Part shown: positions 17,731 through 26,295 of the stretch, in pieces | How the letters are laid out: each line of letters begins with the position of its first letter | Numbering within the stretch: the first letter of the stretch is position 1 | DNA from: LMUY01 sp964246185 | GTDB lineage: Bacteria > Pseudomonadota > Alphaproteobacteria > Acetobacterales > Acetobacteraceae | Direction of reading: 5' to 3' | Length of the DNA: 64,000 nucleotides | Assembly: GCA_964246185.1 (NCBI GenBank) | Contig: CAXTPP010000001.1 | Span: 30,395 to 94,394, forward strand | Program-made: the position numbers and the translations under genes | The notes under the pieces: model-generated | The model's input: the letters and a program-made list of their open reading frames with translations, nothing else | Database searches by the model: none | Told to the model about the DNA's origin: nothing

Positions 17731-18648
17731 TTAGAAGACGTAGAGGACGCGCGCCGTCGCACCGAAGGCCTGATTGAACCCGCCGACGTTGACGAAGTCG
17801 TGGTTCAACTCCAGCAGCACCTGCGCCCTGGGCGACACGAACAGCGAGGAGGCGACGCGCAGCCGCTCGAACTCCGACTTGTTGCCGTTGGGGAAGCCGT
17901 TGGTCGTTGCGGTGCCGCCAAGTATGCTCTCCCAGCCGATGGAGCTTTGGAAGGCGCGGGTCCAGTTATAGTTGAACCAGGCTTGCAGCCGGAAATCCGG
18001 GTCCTGCTTGGTGCGCAAGCCGCCTGGGCTGGTGACGTCGCCATAGAACCGGCCATCGAAGCCCAGGTCATACGAGAAGTGCTCGCCGATGCCCTGGTCC
18101 CAGCCAAGCTGGAAATCCCCAGTCCAGCCCGTGCCGCTCTGGGCGCCCGCCAGGTTGACTGCGGAGTTTTTGTCGTAGGTGCCCACGGGCGGATAGACGA
18201 ACCCGGTCACGACGAAGTATTCTTTCTTCGCGACACTGGCGTAGGGCCAGATGAACGCCGACAAGGCCACGTTGGAGGCCCCGAATGCGCTGCCCAGCCT
18301 TGTAGAACCGATATGGCCGTCTGACTCGGAGCCAAAGACCTCGATCGCCTGCACGCCAGCCGGCATGCCAGCGATATAGTCGAGATGCACGTAACGGGCG
18401 ACACCCACGTTGACCTCAAGGCCGCTGCCCTTGATCGTCGGGCCACGGGCGACGTTGAAATTTGTGTCATGCTGATACTCGTAGTAGCCCAGGACCACGT
18501 TGGTGCCGTCCGGAGCCGGCACGAACTCGTTCGGCTCGATCTCCTGCGCCGAGGCGATGGCTACCCCGCCCACTGACAGCAACCAGCAGGCAGCTGCGCC
18601 GGCAAGCCATCGCCTGAGAGCACGCAGCGCTGTGCCATGATAGTGCAT
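17731..18648 (-). CDS. Outer-membrane channel-like protein (phenol MetA-degradation/SphA-like family)
   Basis: Predicted outer-membrane barrel of 305 aa. A signal peptide (LRRWLAGAAACWLLSVGGVAIASAQ) is followed by alternating beta strands with Gly/Tyr/Phe pattern (VLGYYEYQHDTNF..., VTGFVYPPVGTYDK, GDFQLGWDQGIGEHFSYDLGFDGRFYG) and a C-terminal aromatic (ARVLYVF). This fits the MetA-pathway phenol degradation-like family of putative transporters. The start at 18648 has GGGA 8-10 bases upstream; the frame is open 61 codons earlier but without protein-like sequence. It is divergent from nadQ. Confidence 0.7.
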   Translation of the reverse strand: MHYHGTALRALRRWLAGAAACWLLSVGGVAIASAQEIEPNEFVPAPDGTNVVLGYYEYQHDTNFNVARGPTIKGSGLEVNVGVARYVHLDYIAGMPAGVQAIEVFGSESDGHIGSTRLGSAFGASNVALSAFIWPYASVAKKEYFVVTGFVYPPVGTYDKNSAVNLAGAQSGTGWTGDFQLGWDQGIGEHFSYDLGFDGRFYGDVTSPGGLRTKQDPDFRLQAWFNYNWTRAFQSSIGWESILGGTATTNGFPNGNKSEFERLRVASSLFVSPRAQVLLELNHDFVNVGGFNQAFGATARVLYVF

Positions 18649-18831
18649 GATCACGTCCCTTCTCCACCGGTTATCTGCCCGGATCCTTGGATTGAACACT
18701 GGCGGGCAAACCTTGTGCCGCCAAGTGAGGAAAGTCGCGGATTTGCGATCGGCTGGAACTGTCACATAAACAGCACATGTCCAGTGGCCAATTTTGGGCC
18801 GCCTAACCAGTGGCAACAGCAGCGGAGGCAC

Positions 18832-19749
18832 ATGCCTGCAAGGATGGGCACAGGGATCGCGGCAGACCTGATCGCCGTCATCGTGGCCGTGACGGACAAT
18901 CAGCCGCGGGTGCTCACCCTATCGGGTGGCGCGTTGCCGGCTGGCCCGTTCACCTCCAGCCACCGCTCCCTGCAATCCGGCGTGCGCGCCTGGGTGGAGG
19001 AGCAGACGCACCATCCGCTGGGGTATGTCGAGCAGCTCTACACCTTTGCCGACCGGGATCGGACACCATTTGGACCGGAGCAGCAGGTCATCTCGGTCAG
19101 CTACCTGGGCCTCACGCGGGAAATGACGGCCTCGGGCGCCGCGAACTGGCGGGGCTGGTACAGCTACTTTCCTTGGGAGGACCGCAGGAACGGCCTCAGC
19201 CTGGACGAAATCCTGCCGCGCCTGGCGGAGTGGGCGCAGCAGGAGGCCGGCGAACAGCGGCTGCAGCGCGAGCGGCGCATTGCGATCAACTTCGGCGCCG
19301 GGCCGCACCCTTGGAACGAGGAGCTTGTGCTGCAGCGTTACGAACTGCTGCATGAGGCCGGGTTGGTGGCGGAGGCCGGGGATGCGCGCCGCGCCGGGAG
19401 CGCTGCCCCCCTGCCCGGGCAGCGCATGGTGCACGACCATCGGCGCATCCTGGCGACCGGCATCGCGCGACTGCGGGTCAAGATCAAGTATCGTCCCGTG
19501 GTGTTCGAGCTGATGCCGGACACCTTCACCCTTTTGCAACTGCAGCGCACCGTCGAGGCGTTGGCCGGGCAGTTGCTGCATAAACCCAACTTCCGCCGCC
19601 TGATCGAGCAACAGGCGCTGGTGGAAGAGACTGGCGAGACGACGACAGACACCGGCGGACGCCCGGCCAAGCTGTTCCGTTTCCGGCGCGAGGTGCTGCT
19701 GGAGCGGGCCGCCGCTGGAAGCAAGTTGCCGCTCGCCCGCGGGCCGTGA
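18832..19749 (+). CDS. nadQ: NUDIX-type NAD biosynthesis regulator (NadQ-like)
   Basis: 305-aa protein with an N-terminal NUDIX-like domain (DLIAVIVAVTDNQPRVLTL..., GVRAWVEEQTHHPLGYVEQLYTFADRDR, VISVSYLGLTRE) and a C-terminal winged-helix-like part (FELMPDTFTLLQLQRTVEALAGQLLHKPNFRRLIEQ...RPAKLFRF). This matches the alphaproteobacterial family known as NAD regulator (COG4111, NadQ). The classic NUDIX catalytic box is not visible, as expected for a sensor. The gene sits directly upstream of nadABC with two palindromic sites between, which supports a role as repressor of NAD synthesis. Start 18832 follows GGAGG by 4 bases; ATG 18844 is an alternative. Confidence 0.82.
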   Translation: MPARMGTGIAADLIAVIVAVTDNQPRVLTLSGGALPAGPFTSSHRSLQSGVRAWVEEQTHHPLGYVEQLYTFADRDRTPFGPEQQVISVSYLGLTREMTASGAANWRGWYSYFPWEDRRNGLSLDEILPRLAEWAQQEAGEQRLQRERRIAINFGAGPHPWNEELVLQRYELLHEAGLVAEAGDARRAGSAAPLPGQRMVHDHRRILATGIARLRVKIKYRPVVFELMPDTFTLLQLQRTVEALAGQLLHKPNFRRLIEQQALVEETGETTTDTGGRPAKLFRFRREVLLERAAAGSKLPLARGP

Positions 19750-19768
19750 AGGCTGGTGCCATGAAGGC

Positions 19769-19799
19769 TTGACTCTCTAATACTCAGCCTTAGTATAAC
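19769..19799 (+). promoter_or_regulatory. nadA: Putative nadA promoter with NadQ-like operator 1
   Basis: TTGACT (19769-19774) is followed by TAGTAT (19791-19796, spacing 16) or TATAAC (19794-19799, spacing 19). Inside lies an imperfect palindrome, TAATACT-N7-AGTATAA (19778-19798), which covers the spacer and -10. A second site of the same form starts 63 bases downstream. Confidence 0.6.
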
Positions 19800-19840
19800 A
19801 GGATGCCTATGGCGGTTGGATGCAACGTCTGGCATGGACT

Positions 19841-19860
19841 ATATACTCTAACTGAGTTTA
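19841..19860 (+). promoter_or_regulatory. nadA: Putative NadQ-like operator 2 before nadA
   Basis: Imperfect palindrome TATACTC-N5-GAGTTTA, sharing ATACTC-N5-(T/G)AGTWT with operator 1. ATACTC begins at 19780 in the first and 19843 in the second, a 63-bp offset (six helical turns). It overlaps a TATATA that could serve as -10 with TTGGAT at 19816-19821 (18-base spacer). It ends 10 bases before the nadA start codon. Confidence 0.6.
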
Positions 19861-19870
19861 TTGGTGGGCT

Positions 19871-20851
19871 ATGATCGAAGCTTCTGTCCTCGAACGCACT
19901 GCCCCGCTCTATGAGCGCGTCCGGCGCGTCGTGCCGCCGATCGAGTGGCCGTTCTTCGCATCCGACGTGGACGCCATCCTGCGCCTCAAGCAGGAGCGCC
20001 GGGCGGTGATCCTGGCGCATAACTACCAGACGCCCGAAATCTTCCACTGCGTCGCCGACATCGTCGGCGACAGCCTGGCGCTGGCCCGCCGCGCCATCGA
20101 CGTGGACGCGGACGTGATCGTGCTGGCCGGCGTCCATTTCATGGCCGAAACCGCCAAGCTGCTGAACCCCGGCCGTACCGTGCTGATCCCGGACGCCAGG
20201 GCCGGCTGCTCCCTGGCCGAGTCGATCACAGCGGCGGATGTGCGGGCGCTGCGGCTGCGGCATCCCGGCGTGCCCGTGGTCACCTACGTCAACACCTCGG
20301 CCGCGGTGAAGGCGGAAAGCGACATCTGCTGCACTTCCGGCAACGCGCGCCGGGTGGTGGAGAGCCTCGGCGTGCCGCGCGTCATCATGATCCCCGACGA
20401 GTACCTGGCGCAGAACATCGCCCGCGAGACGGGGGTGGAGATCATCAGCTGGGCCGGGCATTGCGAGGTGCACCAGCGATTCACGCCGGGCGAAATCCGC
20501 GGCCTGCGCGAGGCGCACCCGGGCGTCACCGTCTTCACCCATCCAGAATGCCCGCCAGACGTGGTGGCGGAGGCCGACCTGTCCGGTTCGACCGCCATGA
20601 TGGAGGAATACGTCCAGCGCCACGCCCCCAAGCAGATCGTGCTCGTGACGGAGTGCTCCATGAGCGACAACCTGGCGGTGCGCCACCCGGAGGTGGACTT
20701 CATCCGGCCCTGCAACCTGTGCCCGCACATGAAGCGCATCACCCTGGCCAACATCCGCCACGCGCTGGAAACCATGACGGAGGAGGTCACCATCGACCCG
20801 GCCATCGCTGGGCGGGCGCGGCTGTCCGTCGAAAGGATGCTTGCACTGTGA
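19871..20851 (+). CDS. nadA: Quinolinate synthase
   Basis: [4Fe-4S] enzyme that condenses iminoaspartate with dihydroxyacetone phosphate to quinolinate. It is 326 aa and full length. Cluster ligands expected for the family are present: Cys113 (ARAGCSLAES), Cys198 (WAGHCEV) and Cys281 or Cys284 in PCNLCPHM. Other conserved blocks are ILAHNYQTPEIFHCAD-like near residue 47, VTYVNTSAAVKAESD and HPECPPDV. It is first in the nadA-nadB-nadC operon. The operon is likely controlled by the two palindromes upstream. Confidence 0.96.
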   Translation: MIEASVLERTAPLYERVRRVVPPIEWPFFASDVDAILRLKQERRAVILAHNYQTPEIFHCVADIVGDSLALARRAIDVDADVIVLAGVHFMAETAKLLNPGRTVLIPDARAGCSLAESITAADVRALRLRHPGVPVVTYVNTSAAVKAESDICCTSGNARRVVESLGVPRVIMIPDEYLAQNIARETGVEIISWAGHCEVHQRFTPGEIRGLREAHPGVTVFTHPECPPDVVAEADLSGSTAMMEEYVQRHAPKQIVLVTECSMSDNLAVRHPEVDFIRPCNLCPHMKRITLANIRHALETMTEEVTIDPAIAGRARLSVERMLAL

Positions 20852-22371
20852 ACCAGATTCTGAGCCATGACCCGGTGCTGGTCGTGGGCGCCGGCCTCGC
20901 TGGCCTGCTGACGGCGCTGCACCTCGCGCCGCAGCCGGTCACGCTGCTGACAGCCGGAACGCTCGGCGCGCTGTCCTCCAGCGCCTGGGCGCAGGGCGGC
21001 ATCGCCGCTGCCGTGGGCGACGGCGACGATGCGGCCCTGCAGCTCGCGGACACGCTGGCCGCCGGCGCGGGCCTGTGCGACGCAGCCGCCGCCCGCCGCA
21101 TCGTTGACGCCGGCCCGGACGTGATCGACGTGCTCACCCGCTACGGGGTCCGGTTCGACCGTGACGCTGGCGGGGCGTTGCAACTCGGCCTTGAAGCCGC
21201 GCACAGCCGCCGCCGCATCGTCCACGCGATGGGCGACGGCACCGGCCGCGAGATCGTGCGCGCCCTGGTCGCCGCCGTGGCCGGCACGCCGTCCATCACC
21301 GTGCTGGAGGGCGTGGCCGCCCGCCGCCTGATCGTCGCCGGTGGCCGCGTGTGCGGCGTGCTGGCGCAACGCAGGACGGAGCGCGGCGTCGAGACGGTGC
21401 GGCTGCCCGCATCCCGCGTGGTGATCGCCACCGGGGGCATCGGCGGCCTGTTCCGTCACACCACCAACCCGGTGGGCGCGTGGGGCGCCGGCCTCGCCAT
21501 GGCGGCGCACGCCGGCGCGGCGCTGCGGGGCATGGAGTTCGTGCAGTTCCATCCCACCGCGCTCGACATCGGCCGCGACCCGATGCCGCTGGTGAGCGAG
21601 GCGGTGCGCGGCGAGGGCGCCACTCTGATCGACGGCGACGGCGCGCCCGTCATGGCCGGGTTCGCCCGCGGCGACCTCGAACCGCGGGACGTGGTCTCAC
21701 GCGAGGTCTGGCGCGTGCTGGCGGGCGGCGGCTCCGTCAGGCTGGACGCGACCCGCATCGCAGGTTTCGTCGACCATTTCCCGGCCATCGACCGCACCTG
21801 CCGCGCCGCCGGCATCGACCCGGCGCTGCAGCCCATCCCGGTCCGCCCGGCCGCGCACTACCACATGGGCGGCATCGCGGTGGATGGGCGCGGGCGCAGC
21901 ACCCTGCCCGGCCTGTGGGCTTGCGGCGAGGCGTCCTGCACCGGGCTGCACGGGGCGAACCGGCTGGCCAGCAACTCGCTGCTGGAAGCCGCGGCGTGCG
22001 CCCGCTTCGTGGCCGAAGACATCGGCGGCAGCCTGGCTCAAGCGCAGGCAACCCTGCCAGGGGTCTTGCCGCCAGCGCCCGACGCGACGGCGGTGCGCCC
22101 GATCGTGTCGCGCCACCTCGGCGTGCTGCGGGACGAGGGCGGCCTCGCGTCCGCCGTGCGCTCCCTGCTGCCGATGGCCGCCACGTCCGACCCGGCGCTG
22201 GTAGGCTTGCTGGTGGCGGTGGCAGCCCTGCGCCGCCCCGGCCGCGTCGGCAGCCACTGGCGCACGGACGGCGACGCTGCCAGCCCCCTGGAGATGCCGG
22301 CGATGACGCTGGACGACGCACTGGCCCAGGCCTGGGAGCTATCGCAGTCCGACTTCGCCAGGAGCGCCTGA
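20848..22371 (+). CDS. nadB: L-aspartate oxidase
   Basis: FAD enzyme that oxidises L-aspartate to iminoaspartate for NadA. It starts at GTG 20848, overlapping the nadA stop by four bases, with GAAAGGA upstream; this gives 507 aa. It has the FAD motif VVGAGLAGLLTALHL near the N-terminus, SSAWAQGGIAAAVGDGDD, the succinate dehydrogenase-like active-site blocks GMEFVQFHPTAL and RPAAHYHMGGIAVD, and GEASCTGLHGANRLASNSLLE. The C-terminal helical domain is shorter than in E. coli. Confidence 0.96.
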   Translation: MNQILSHDPVLVVGAGLAGLLTALHLAPQPVTLLTAGTLGALSSSAWAQGGIAAAVGDGDDAALQLADTLAAGAGLCDAAAARRIVDAGPDVIDVLTRYGVRFDRDAGGALQLGLEAAHSRRRIVHAMGDGTGREIVRALVAAVAGTPSITVLEGVAARRLIVAGGRVCGVLAQRRTERGVETVRLPASRVVIATGGIGGLFRHTTNPVGAWGAGLAMAAHAGAALRGMEFVQFHPTALDIGRDPMPLVSEAVRGEGATLIDGDGAPVMAGFARGDLEPRDVVSREVWRVLAGGGSVRLDATRIAGFVDHFPAIDRTCRAAGIDPALQPIPVRPAAHYHMGGIAVDGRGRSTLPGLWACGEASCTGLHGANRLASNSLLEAAACARFVAEDIGGSLAQAQATLPGVLPPAPDATAVRPIVSRHLGVLRDEGGLASAVRSLLPMAATSDPALVGLLVAVAALRRPGRVGSHWRTDGDAASPLEMPAMTLDDALAQAWELSQSDFARSA

Positions 22372-22374
22372 GCC

Positions 22375-23238
22375 GTGCCGCTTCGCCCCATGCCCACCGT
22401 CATGCTGGAGCCGATGGTCCGCGCGGCGCTGCTGGAGGACCTCGGGCGCGCCGGGGACCTGACCACGGACGCCATCGTGCCGCCGGGTTTGCAGGCGGCG
22501 ACGGCCCTCGTCGCGCGGCAGCCCGGCATCGTCGCGGGCCTGGACCTGGCGGCGCTTGCCTTCCACCTCATTGCGCCGGACATCACGATGGAGGTGCAGC
22601 GTCCGGATGGCGCGCGGCTGGCGGCGGGCGACACCATCGCCACCGTGCAAGGGCCTGCCGCGGGCATCCTGACGGCGGAGCGGGTGGCGCTGAACTTTCT
22701 GTGCCACCTGAGCGGCATCGCCTCCGCCACCGCCTCGGTCGTAAACGCCCTGGCCGGCACGGGCGCCCGCGTCACCTGCACCCGCAAGACCACGCCGGGC
22801 CTGCGCGCGGTGGATAAGCATGCCGTGCGCGCCGGCGGCGGCAGCAACCACCGCTTCGGCCTGGATGACGCCGTGCTGATCAAGGACAACCACGTGGCCA
22901 TCGCAGGCGACGTCCGCACGGCGTTGGCACGGGCGCGGGCGCATGTCGGCCACCTGGTCAAGATCGAGCTGGAAGTGGACACGCTGGCCCAGCTGGAGGA
23001 GGCGCTATCCGTCGGCGTGGACGCCGTGCTGCTCGACAACATGGACGTGCCGACGCTGCGGCGTGCGGTGGCGATGGTGGCTGGGCGCGCCATCACGGAG
23101 GCGTCCGGCCGCATCACGCCGCAGACCGCGCCGGAGATCGCAGCGACCGGGGTGGACCTGATCTCCATCGGCTGGCTGACCCATAGCGCGGGGGTGCTGG
23201 ACATCGGGCTGGATTATCGCGGCAGTTTGGCGGCGTGA
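22375..23238 (+). CDS. nadC: Nicotinate-nucleotide diphosphorylase (carboxylating)
   Basis: Converts quinolinate and PRPP to nicotinate mononucleotide, the third step of de novo NAD synthesis. 287 aa from GTG 22375, three bases after nadB; ATG 22390 is an alternative. Family blocks: LLEDLGRAGDLTTDAIV, LNFLCHLSGIAS, CTRKTTPGLRAVDKHAVRAGGGSNHRFGL-type substrate loop, VLIKDNHV, IELEVDTLAQLEEAL and a C-terminal SIGWLTHSA. All residues expected to bind the two substrates appear present. Confidence 0.96.
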   Translation: MPLRPMPTVMLEPMVRAALLEDLGRAGDLTTDAIVPPGLQAATALVARQPGIVAGLDLAALAFHLIAPDITMEVQRPDGARLAAGDTIATVQGPAAGILTAERVALNFLCHLSGIASATASVVNALAGTGARVTCTRKTTPGLRAVDKHAVRAGGGSNHRFGLDDAVLIKDNHVAIAGDVRTALARARAHVGHLVKIELEVDTLAQLEEALSVGVDAVLLDNMDVPTLRRAVAMVAGRAITEASGRITPQTAPEIAATGVDLISIGWLTHSAGVLDIGLDYRGSLAA

Positions 23239-23423
23239 CCGAGTTCGAGCGTGGCTGGACCGCCGCCCTGCTGGCCGCGCAGGCCTGGCACGAGTCCAAG
23301 GCCAAGCAAATCCTGGTCCAAGCCAAGCGCACCCGGTTTCCGAAGAACCTGGAGCAGCAGGCCGAAACCCACCGCCACTCCGCCGAAGTGCTGCCGACCC
23401 TTACCCACGAGGCTGCCGATTGA
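23235..23423 (+). CDS. Small helical protein (62 aa) coupled to nadC
   Basis: Starts at GTG 23235, overlapping the nadC stop by four bases (GTGA), so it is probably translated with the nad operon. Sequence is hydrophilic and helical (FERGWTAALLAAQAWHESKAKQILVQAKRTRFPKNLEQQAE...). No family is recognised. Stop coupling, composition and fit in the operon make it likely real. Confidence 0.6.
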   Translation: MTEFERGWTAALLAAQAWHESKAKQILVQAKRTRFPKNLEQQAETHRHSAEVLPTLTHEAAD

Positions 23424-23504
23424 GCGCCATGTAGAAGTGTAGCCACAGCCTTACTTTACAGCACGGAGCCTCGGTGTTAGGGCCGCGGCAGCAGTGAACA
23501 AGGC

Positions 23505-24896
23505 ATGATGCGAGCAATTTGGCAGGCGGGCGGCGTCGCCTTGGTTCTGCTTGCCATGCTCTGCCAGGCGCACGCCCAGCGGGGTGCGCCGACCCCCACG
23601 GAGGGCAATTCGCCTTCCGCCGCCGAGCCGGACGTGGTGGGCGAGGCCTCGGCGGCTCCGGAGCAGTGGGCGATTCACGGTCAATCGACCTTCGTCACCC
23701 AGTTCCACCCGGCGTTCGCCTCGCCCTACCGCGGCGCCAACAGCCTTGACCCGGGCCGCCGCGGCGACGAGACGTTCGATCTCACGCTCTATGGCGGCGT
23801 GCGGCCATGGCATGGCGGGGAAGTCTGGGTCAATTTCGAGGTGGACCAGGGATTCGGCCTCAGCAACACGCTGGGCGTGGCCGGGTTTCCCAGTGGCGAG
23901 GCCTACAAGAGCGGCCAGGCTGACCCCTACGTGCGGCTGCCGCGCGTGTTCCTACGCCAGACGATCGGCCTCGGCGGCAACAGGGAGCGCGTGGAGCCGG
24001 ACCTGAACCAGCTGGGCGGCTCGCAGGCGCTCGACCGCGTGGTGCTCACGGTGGGCAAGTTTGCGGTCACCGACGTGTTCGACACCAACAAGTACGCCCA
24101 TGACCCACGCAACGACTTCCTCAACTGGTCGGTGGCCGACATGGGCGCGTTCGACTATGCGGCGGACGCCTGGGGCTACTCCTATGGCGCTGCGTCCGAA
24201 TGGTACCAAGGCCGCTGGACCGCGCGCGGCGGCGCGTTCGTGCTGTCCAGGGTGCCGAACGGCAAGGCGCTCGATACCAGCTTCAGCCAAGTGCAGTTCC
24301 TGGCCGAACTGGAGGAGCGCCACACGCTGCTCGGTCAGCCCGGCAAGCTCAAGCTGCTGGGCTTCGACTCGCGCGGGCGGCTCGGCAAATACGCGGATGC
24401 CACGGCCATCGCGCTCGCCAGCGGGCAGCCGGCCGACATCGCGGCCGTCCGCCGCTACCGCAGCAAGGCTGGCGGCGGGCTGAACCTGGAGCAGCAGGTG
24501 GCGGACGGCATCGGCGTGTTCGCCCGTGCCAGCCTCTCGGAAGGCGGCATCGAAGCCGACGAGTTCACCGACATCAGCCGGAGCCTGTCGTTCGGCGTCT
24601 CGGCCGCGGGAGACCGCTGGGGACGGCCAGGTGACACCACGGGGCTCGCGATGGCAATCAACGACATCACCCGCACGGCGCAGAACTACTTCAACGCCGG
24701 CGGCCTCGGCGTGCTGATCGGCGATGGCAGGCTGCCGAACCGGCGGCCGGAGACGATCGTGGAAACCTACTACAGCCTGGCCACGACCCGTTTCGCACGG
24801 GTTTCGGCGGACTACCAGTTCATCAGCAACCCGGCCTACAACCCGGACCGCGGCCCGGTGTCCGTGTTCGGGGTCCGGCTGCACGGCCAATTCTGA
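23505..24896 (+). CDS. Carbohydrate-selective porin, OprB family
   Basis: Outer-membrane channel of 463 aa with a signal peptide (MMRAIWQAGGVALVLLAMLCQAHA). The mature sequence has the OprB pattern: IHGQSTFVTQFHPAFASPYRG..NSL, LYGGVRPWHGGEVWVNFEVDQGFGLSNTLGVAGFPSGEAYK, the LPRVFLRQTIGLGG strand, and KFAVTDVFDTNKYAHDPRNDFLNWS. It ends with VRLHGQF, a terminal Phe typical of barrels. OprB porins pass sugars, but the substrate here is unknown. Two tandem ATGs start the gene. It is convergent with the DsrE gene, 19 bases away. Confidence 0.9.
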   Translation: MMRAIWQAGGVALVLLAMLCQAHAQRGAPTPTEGNSPSAAEPDVVGEASAAPEQWAIHGQSTFVTQFHPAFASPYRGANSLDPGRRGDETFDLTLYGGVRPWHGGEVWVNFEVDQGFGLSNTLGVAGFPSGEAYKSGQADPYVRLPRVFLRQTIGLGGNRERVEPDLNQLGGSQALDRVVLTVGKFAVTDVFDTNKYAHDPRNDFLNWSVADMGAFDYAADAWGYSYGAASEWYQGRWTARGGAFVLSRVPNGKALDTSFSQVQFLAELEERHTLLGQPGKLKLLGFDSRGRLGKYADATAIALASGQPADIAAVRRYRSKAGGGLNLEQQVADGIGVFARASLSEGGIEADEFTDISRSLSFGVSAAGDRWGRPGDTTGLAMAINDITRTAQNYFNAGGLGVLIGDGRLPNRRPETIVETYYSLATTRFARVSADYQFISNPAYNPDRGPVSVFGVRLHGQF

Positions 24897-24915
24897 ACGC
24901 TGCAAGTTCTGGGCG

Positions 24916-25350
24916 CTACGGGCGCAAATAGGTCCAGCCTTGCTCCTGCAGCTCGCTGAGCCGCACCACGCCGGCCGGCACGATGCGCGCTTCCGGCATC
25001 AGCACGACTTCCCTGCTCTCGGCCTTGCTCATCGCTTGCAGGGTGTTGTTGCAGCCGGACAGCACCAGCGCCGGGTGCGCGGCGTGCTCGGCGGCCAGCC
25101 GCTCCCTCACCGGCGACGTGTCCTTGCGCAGCATCGTGAGCCCAGGCCCAAAGGCCACCAGCTCGATCTCCACCGGCTCGCCCCGGGTGGCGTAGTAGGC
25201 GTACATGTTGTCGATGTTGTTCAGCACCCCATTCATCTTCTCCGGAGCGGCCTCGTCCATTTGGAACGCGACGTGATGGCCGTGGGCCGGTTCGGCTGCC
25301 GCGGCGGGCAGCGCTAGGCAGGCCGACATGGCGATCAGGCGCAAGCGCAT
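24916..25350 (-). CDS. DsrE-family protein with signal peptide (144 aa)
   Basis: Secreted or periplasmic DsrE/DsrF-like protein. MRLRLIAMSACLALPAAAA is a signal peptide. The fold follows with HHVAFQMDEAAPEKMNGVLNNIDNMYAYY, VEIELVAFGPGLTMLRKDTSPV, LVLSGCNNTLQAMSKAES (containing the Cys at the usual position) and a final VVRLSELQEQGWTYLRP. Periplasmic DsrE proteins are seen in sulfur-compound gene sets, though none is nearby. Start 25350 follows an AGGAG box. Confidence 0.8.
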   Translation of the reverse strand: MRLRLIAMSACLALPAAAAEPAHGHHVAFQMDEAAPEKMNGVLNNIDNMYAYYATRGEPVEIELVAFGPGLTMLRKDTSPVRERLAAEHAAHPALVLSGCNNTLQAMSKAESREVVLMPEARIVPAGVVRLSELQEQGWTYLRP

Positions 25351-25367
25351 GAGTTGGCTCCTAAAGG

Positions 25368-26246
25368 TCAGAAGAACGACTCGAAATGTCCGATGACTTC
25401 GCCGGGCGCTTCCTCCGCCAGGTAGTGCCCGCTCTGCACGCCGGCGCCAACCACTTCCGCCGCGCAGTACTCGCGCCAGATGGCTACCGGGTCGTACCAG
25501 CCGCCGACCTTGCCGTTCTTGCCCCATAGCGCGAGCATCGGGCATTGCACCTGGCGGCCCTCGGCGCGGCTCATGCGGTCGTGCACCAGGTCGATGGTGC
25601 AGGCGGCGCGGTAGTCCTCGCACATGCCGATGATCGCCGCCGGGTCGTTCGCAGCGGCCAGGTAGTCGGCCAGCGCCTCGGGCGCGAAGAACGGCGGGAT
25701 GCCGGCGCCGTGTCCGGTGTGGGCGGCGAACCAGGTGCCGGGCGACTTGTCGATCAGGTCCTCGGGAAACGGGTGCGGCTGGGCGAACCAGAACCAATGG
25801 TAGTAGCCGAGCGCGAAGGACATGTCCGCCCGCTCGAAATGCTCGATGGTCGGCACGATGTCCAGCACGGCCAGCTTGGTGACCCGGTCCGGGTGGTCCA
25901 GCGCCAGCCGGTGCGCCACCCGCGCGCCGCGGTCATGCGCACCGACGGCGTAGGCCGCGTGGCCGAGCTGGCCCATCAGGTCCGCCAAATCCCGCGCCAT
26001 GGCGGTCTTGGCGTAGGGCGCGTGGTCCGGGGTCGCGGGCGGCTTCTGGCTGCCGCCGTAGCCGCGCAAATCCGGGCAGACCACGGTGAAGCGCCGGGCC
26101 AGCGCGGGGGCGACGTGGTGCCACATGCAATGCGTCTGCGGGTTGCCGTGCAGCAGCAGCAGGGCGGGTCCTGCGCCGCCGGTGCGGTATCGCACGACGC
26201 CGCCGGGCACGGTGGCGGTGGCCAGGGTGAAACCGGGAAAGAACAT
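25368..26246 (-). CDS. Alpha/beta hydrolase, haloacetate (fluoroacetate) dehalogenase-like
   Basis: 292 aa, full length. The catalytic arrangement of fluoroacetate dehalogenases is present: nucleophile Asp105 with Arg106 and Arg109 in HDRGAR (carboxylate grip), acid Asp129 in LAVLDIVPT, halide-pocket His150-Trp151 in YYHWFWFAQP with Tyr212 in CEDYRAA, and base His274 in SGHYLAEEAP. The oxyanion motif HGNPQTH is near residue 33. It has no signal peptide. Epoxide hydrolases share the fold but lack the paired Arg and HW set, so a haloacetate dehalogenase is favoured. It is divergent from the amine oxidase gene (49 bp). Confidence 0.82.
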   Translation of the reverse strand: MFFPGFTLATATVPGGVVRYRTGGAGPALLLLHGNPQTHCMWHHVAPALARRFTVVCPDLRGYGGSQKPPATPDHAPYAKTAMARDLADLMGQLGHAAYAVGAHDRGARVAHRLALDHPDRVTKLAVLDIVPTIEHFERADMSFALGYYHWFWFAQPHPFPEDLIDKSPGTWFAAHTGHGAGIPPFFAPEALADYLAAANDPAAIIGMCEDYRAACTIDLVHDRMSRAEGRQVQCPMLALWGKNGKVGGWYDPVAIWREYCAAEVVGAGVQSGHYLAEEAPGEVIGHFESFF

Positions 26247-26295
26247 GCCACCTCCTGCGCTGGGCAGGGTGGCCTATGCAAGGCGAGTGCGGCGG

